Assembly: GCF_001310635.1 (NCBI RefSeq)
Contig: NZ_BAXR01000003.1
Location: forward strand, 170,261-234,260
DNA length: 64,000 nucleotides
DNA from: Bacillus sp. JCM 19034
GTDB taxonomy: Bacteria > Bacillota > Bacilli > Bacillales > Bacillaceae_D
Direction of reading: 5' to 3'
Shown here piece by piece: positions 60,083-64,000 of this stretch. Numbering within the stretch: the stretch's first letter is position 1; each line of letters opens with the position of its first letter. A program made the translations under genes and the position numbers. The notes beneath the pieces were generated by a model. That model saw nothing but the letters and a program-made list of their open reading frames with translations. It made no database searches and was not told where the DNA came from.

Positions 60083-60520
60083 ATGCTAGCAACAATGTCT
60101 ACAATTGAGTTGTTAGACGGTGCAGAAGAGTTAGCCAATGCCGTTATTCAATCTGAAACATATAATGATTATATAGAAGCAAAAAAAATATTAGAGCAAG
60201 ACGGTGAAGCACAAGCACTTATTGCTACTTTTAATCAATTGAAGGAACAATATGAAGATGTACAGCGGTTCGGTAAATACCACCCTGATTACGATAAAAT
60301 TTCCACGGAAATTAGGAAAGCGAAAAGAGCTGTCGACTTATCTGATTCGGTTGTGTCGTTTAAAAAAGCTGAACGAGAATTAGAAAGCTTATTAAATGAA
60401 ATTAGTGAGATTATTGCTCATTCTGTCTCAAAAACGATAAAGGTTCCAACAGGCAATCCTTTTTTTGATTCAATGTCGTGTAGTGGTGGATGTGCTTCAG
60501 GGAGTTGTGGTTGTAAATAA
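60083..60520 (+). CDS. ricF: RicF (YlbF), subunit of the RicAFT Fe-S complex
   Basis: 145 residues, ATG after AGGAGGTG. Com_YlbF-domain helical protein (LANAVIQSETYNDYIEAKKIL) with the C-terminal cysteine cluster CSGGCASGSCGC, which contributes to the [4Fe-4S] clusters of the RicA-RicF-RicT complex. That complex modulates RNase Y-dependent RNA maturation and is needed for sporulation, competence and biofilm formation in B. subtilis. Intact. First of a ricF-ylbG pair. Confidence 0.93.
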   Translation: MLATMSTIELLDGAEELANAVIQSETYNDYIEAKKILEQDGEAQALIATFNQLKEQYEDVQRFGKYHPDYDKISTEIRKAKRAVDLSDSVVSFKKAERELESLLNEISEIIAHSVSKTIKVPTGNPFFDSMSCSGGCASGSCGCK

Positions 60521-60601
60521 TAACTCTATTGTTGCTTAAGAAAAAGCATGCTAAACTAACAATAGAACGATCAACGTAACATTAAAGGAGAGCCTACTTT
60601 T

Positions 60602-60880
60602 ATGCTAGAAAGGAAGCGACAAGGTGTTGCAATTTGGCTAACATCATTAAAATTTGTACGACAGCTTCGGCGATTTGGTCATGTATATTATGTTTCGAAA
60701 AAAATGAAATACGCCATTATTTACTGCGATCAAGAAAAGGTTGATGAGATTGTGAAAAAACTACAAAACACTCACTTTGTCCGTGATGTCCAACCTTCTA
60801 TGCGACCTTTTGTCGATACAGATTTCCAAAATGCAAAGCCAGATAAAGCAAAAGAATACGATTACAAAATGGGTATATAG
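60602..60880 (+). CDS. ylbG: UPF0298 protein YlbG
   Basis: 92 residues: QGVAIWLTSLKFVRQLRRFGHVYYVSKKMKYAIIYC and VRDVQPSMRPFVDTDF are hallmark UPF0298 blocks. AAGGAGAG upstream of the ATG. Cytoplasmic, function unknown; conserved next to ricF. Followed by a strong terminator. Confidence 0.92.
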   Translation: MLERKRQGVAIWLTSLKFVRQLRRFGHVYYVSKKMKYAIIYCDQEKVDEIVKKLQNTHFVRDVQPSMRPFVDTDFQNAKPDKAKEYDYKMGI

Positions 60881-60882
60881 AT

Positions 60883-60921
60883 GAAAAAAGAGCCAAAATG
60901 GGTATTTTGGCTCTTTTTTAT
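60883..60921. terminator. Bidirectional terminator of ricF-ylbG
   Basis: AAAAAAGAGCCAAAAT and ATTTTGGCTCTTTTTT form a 15-16 bp stem with a short loop. Confidence 0.92.
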
Positions 60922-60945
60922 GATTCTAGCTAAACTTAACCCTGT

Positions 60946-61136
60946 TTAGTTTCTTCCAGCTAAAATCCCCCGTAGAAAACTACCTAATTCATAACCAACT
61001 GTATACAAGCTCTTACACACTTTTACAAATACTTCTATCATAAATGTCGCTCCGTAGATGATTATATAGACCGTTGCTACTGTTAGTATCAATGTTATCA
61101 GTTTTTTAAGATCTTGTATGTTATGTTATTACTCAT
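60946..61136 (-). CDS. Small single-helix membrane protein (frameshifted, 63 residues after repair)
   Basis: ATG 61136 after AAGGATGAAG begins MSNNITYKILK. The frame breaks in a six-T run (61102-61107); one more base continues KLITLILTVATVYIIIYGAT, a membrane helix, then FMIEVFVKVCKSLYTV and GSFLRGILAGRN. It is absent from simple ORF calling because of the break. No family recognised. It lies between ylbG and a DUF7147-like gene, on the same strand as the latter. Confidence 0.5.
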
Positions 61137-61177
61137 AAATTTACTTCATCCTTATCCGTTTCTATTGCGAAAACAAC

Positions 61178-61567
61178 CTATTGTAAAGGAGGAATATACC
61201 TGTTCATTCGTAAGACACCGATTAAATAGTGAAAATACAATTCCTCTTCTGAAAAACTACTTGATGGCCTAACTTCTAAACGATGAATGGTCGTGTTAAG
61301 CTCATCTGCTAGTGAAGTAATAAGCTGATAACGTTCCGTTTCTTTATAGGTTGGACTTACAATCCCTTCTAAACATATGAAAAGCGGCATCATTTTCCCT
61401 GGAGTTGCTGGCTGTAAGATAAGAACAATAGAAGACATTGGACGATCGGAAATGATTGTATCTAATTGTAAAAGCATATGTAGACGATTTTTATTCGTTC
61501 GTGCTAATTCGATTAACTCATAAATATCATTATAACCTTCCCCTAATTTAATAAATCGTTGAATCAT
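61178..61567 (-). CDS. DUF7147-like protein
   Basis: 129 residues from ATG 61567 (MIQRFIKLGEGYNDIYELIEL), properly spaced from GAAGGA; ATG 61573 is too close. Mixed alpha/beta: LLQLDTIISDRP, SSIVLILQPATPGKMMPLFICLEGI. Bacillus genomes carry a protein of this type between ylbG and rsmD; I recall the DUF7147 label but cannot verify it. No signal peptide or membrane helix. Function unknown. Confidence 0.6.
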   Translation of the reverse strand: MIQRFIKLGEGYNDIYELIELARTNKNRLHMLLQLDTIISDRPMSSIVLILQPATPGKMMPLFICLEGIVSPTYKETERYQLITSLADELNTTIHRLEVRPSSSFSEEELYFHYLIGVLRMNRYIPPLQ

Positions 61568-61616
61568 TCTCATTCCTTCTTTCTATAAAATTAGTTTCTC
61601 CTTAATCCTAGCGAAT

Positions 61617-61767
61617 AAAAAAATCCTCGCAAGAATAATCTTGCGAGGTGCCTTACACATACATCGGTATGTATCTAAGGCTATGGGAGAGGAGAAACCG
61701 GAGGAAGAACTTATGGGGAAACGTAAGCCTTCTCCGCGGTTGTAGCAACACATATGTGAATGCTACT
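61617..61767 (-). ncRNA. csfG: Candidate CsfG sporulation sRNA
   Basis: A minus-strand RNA of about 150 nt is implied. It would begin with hairpin GTAGCA/TGCTAC (61742-61767, containing CACATATGTG), continue with a long AAGGCT/AGCCTT-closed region exposing several C-rich, anti-Shine-Dalgarno stretches (TTTCCCC, TTCCTCC, TTTCTCCTCTCCC), then hairpin ACATAC/GTATGT (61656-61673), and end in a perfect terminator CCTCGCAAGA/TCTTGCGAGG (61625-61648) with seven T. B. subtilis has the sporulation sRNA CsfG in this same ylbG-rsmD interval. No ORF is present. Confidence 0.7.
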
Positions 61768-61772
61768 AATTG

Positions 61773-61802
61773 AAGTATGTCCGCTATATTGTTTTTTCAT
61801 AC
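61773..61802 (-). promoter_or_regulatory. Candidate sigma-F/sigma-G promoter of the sRNA
   Basis: On the minus strand, GTATG (61798-61802) and CATACTT (61773-61779) lie 18 nt apart. They match GHATR and CATWHTA (6 of 7) and place the start at about 61767, exactly where the first hairpin begins. Confidence 0.5.
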
Positions 61803-61933
61803 ATACATTTTACTGTAAATTTCCTATCTATAGAGCAAAAAGGTGCGCAGTGAAAAACGTTAGGTCCTTCTTTTCTTAACGGTTAGAATAGGATAAAATA
61901 TGTTAAGACATAAAATAGAATATAGGTGGTAAT

Positions 61934-62995
<1,062 letters not shown>

Positions 62996-62997
<2 letters not shown>

Positions 62998-63024
62998 AAA
63001 GAGTGGAAATCTCCACTCTTTTTT
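62996..63024. terminator. Bidirectional terminator after coaD
   Basis: AAAAGAGTGGA and TCCACTCTTTT form an 11-bp stem with a 4-nt loop and T-run. Confidence 0.9.
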
Positions 63025-63066
63025 AAAGAAAGAATACACTGCCTACAGTGAATGAATATGAACGTA

Positions 63067-64000
63067 TTATGTTAAGCTGTTCCGTGTTTTTCTTAGTAAT
63101 ATAAGCAAATAAATAGTTAGTGCAAGGAAAGTTATCATAAATCCATATTGGACGAGCAGCTCCCATGCACTATAAAACCACGGCACGGAATACTCATACA
63201 TAAAAACGGCAATAGCATATGTTTGTCCGTTTTCTGTTAAGTGTTGCTGATAAAGAGGATCCCATAATAAATAGGCAAAACTGGCTGCAAATACGCCGTG
63301 AAATAGTCGAGCAATAAAAAAAGGTTTGAAGCGAATATCAGTATCTGCTAATATACTTGCTACTTGTGCTTGAACGGAAAAACCACTAAAAGCTAAAAAG
63401 AAACTCGTCACAATGACTTGTTGAAAAAGAGTAGATTGAGATTCACTTGCTAGCTTAGCTCCTAACGTAATTTCAAATAACCCTGAAATAAGTGGGTAAC
63501 TTAAGGAGCTTGGGATGTGGAAAATCGCAAGTATAACAGAAAAAAGTGCTGCGACTGCACTCGTAATTCCAACGAGACTCAATATCGTATTTAGTACCGA
63601 AAATAAAATGATAAATCCACCGATCATTAGTAATGTGCGGATCGAGGATTGTGCTGCATCACCTAATAATTTTCCAAGAGGTCTTCCGTCACGAACACGT
63701 TCTTCGTGCATAAGGGTAAATGCTTGCTTCCACGTTTTTGTTTGTCTCTTTTCGGTTGAAGCTTTTTCTTGTTTGTTCCCATGGAATCTCATACATATTC
63801 CAACAACGATATTACCTAAATAGTGTGATAATGCTAGCAATAGACCTAGAGTAGCGTCATGAAAAAAACCGACTGCAATTGCACCGAATATAAAAAGTGG
63901 GTTAGAAGAGTTTGTAAATGAAACGAGCCTTTCAGCTTCCACTTGTGTTAGTTTTTTTTCTTGTCTAAGTCTTGCGGTCAGTTTAGCCCCTGCGGGATAA
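63067..64000 (-). CDS. ylbJ: Sporulation membrane protein YlbJ/SpoVV (5' end outside window)
   Basis: The frame is open to the window edge and upstream codons read PAGAKLTARLRQEKKLTQ before VEAERLVSFTNSSNPLFIFGAIAVGFF, so the internal GTG at 63942 is not the start. Nucleoside-recognition (Gate)-type membrane protein with multiple helices; about 311 residues are visible. In B. subtilis YlbJ (SpoVV) sits in the outer forespore membrane and is required for dipicolinic acid entry into the forespore. Convergent with coaD, as in B. subtilis. Confidence 0.92.
   Translation of the reverse strand, partial: YPAGAKLTARLRQEKKLTQVEAERLVSFTNSSNPLFIFGAIAVGFFHDATLGLLLALSHYLGNIVVGICMRFHGNKQEKASTEKRQTKTWKQAFTLMHEERVRDGRPLGKLLGDAAQSSIRTLLMIGGFIILFSVLNTILSLVGITSAVAALFSVILAIFHIPSSLSYPLISGLFEITLGAKLASESQSTLFQQVIVTSFFLAFSGFSVQAQVASILADTDIRFKPFFIARLFHGVFAASFAYLLWDPLYQQHLTENGQTYAIAVFMYEYSVPWFYSAWELLVQYGFMITFLALTIYLLILLRKTRNSLT

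Noticed and set aside
61617-61930. Plus-strand riboswitch or leader of rsmD
   Set aside because: The terminator T-run, C-rich loops and promoter all read on the minus strand; the plus strand has no T-run after the hairpin. The same structure may have been described as a ylbH leader.

Overview
The window is a stretch of AT-rich chromosome from an endospore-forming Bacillaceae bacterium, most likely an alkaliphilic or halotolerant Bacillus-like genus. The evidence is Bacillus-type synteny (ykuRST, rnjA-rpoY, def-ykyA-pdhABCD, speA-yktAB, typA-ylaHIKL-glsA-ylaN, ctaA/ctaBCDEF, ylbA to ylbJ), sporulation genes (ylbJ/spoVV, a ytvI-like gene, a YjcZ-type small protein, a candidate CsfG sRNA), GGAGG-type ribosome binding sites with many GTG/TTG starts, and very acidic exported lipoproteins.

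Layout. 1-5 kb: lysine/diaminopimelate genes (class III aminotransferase, N-acetyl-diaminopimelate deacetylase), ykuS, a YkuT mechanosensitive channel and a peptidoglycan amidase with three binding repeats. 5-9.2 kb: RNase J1 and RpoY, a micro-ORF with strong start signals, peptide deformylase, a YjcZ-like peptide and the YkyA lipoprotein. 9.2-15.3 kb: pyruvate dehydrogenase operon pdhABCD, whose terminator is split or duplicated by a 624-bp internally deleted IS1182-type element. 15.3-19 kb: envelope genes (thioredoxin-fold lipoprotein, aromatic-acid-exporter-like protein, polysaccharide deacetylase and M23 peptidase lipoproteins). 19-29.5 kb: arginine decarboxylase, yktA, yktB, inositol monophosphatase, TypA/BipA, yla genes, glutaminase, and ylaN with a Fur-box-like sequence upstream. 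29.6-36.6 kb: heme A/heme O synthases and caa3-type cytochrome oxidase, a second IS1182 end fragment, and a CtaM/YozB-like protein. 36.8-54.2 kb: an accessory carbohydrate-utilisation island (GH95, GH42, YesM/YesN-type two-component system, manganese catalase, LplABC-type ABC importer without ATPase, GH3, YteS-like lipoprotein, YesL/YteU-like protein) with several cre-like CcpA sites. 54.4-64 kb: a YtvI-like permease-fold protein and the conserved ylb block through rsmD, coaD and ylbJ, with a candidate CsfG sRNA between ylbG and rsmD.

How it works together. The island looks like a self-regulated system: a membrane sensor and AraC-type regulator control a binding-protein-dependent importer, and three cytoplasmic glycosidases (no signal peptides) dismantle the imported, probably fucose/galactose/glucose-bearing oligosaccharide, under carbon catabolite control. 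The pdh and cta operons supply central carbon flux and aerobic respiration.

Caution on quality: 26 genes here carry about 31 single-base frameshifts, nearly all one-base deletions and many in homopolymers, including in pdhA, pdhC, ctaC, ctaE and ctaF. I read these as uncorrected sequencing or assembly indels, so the broken genes are annotated as single CDSs with the frameshift positions given.
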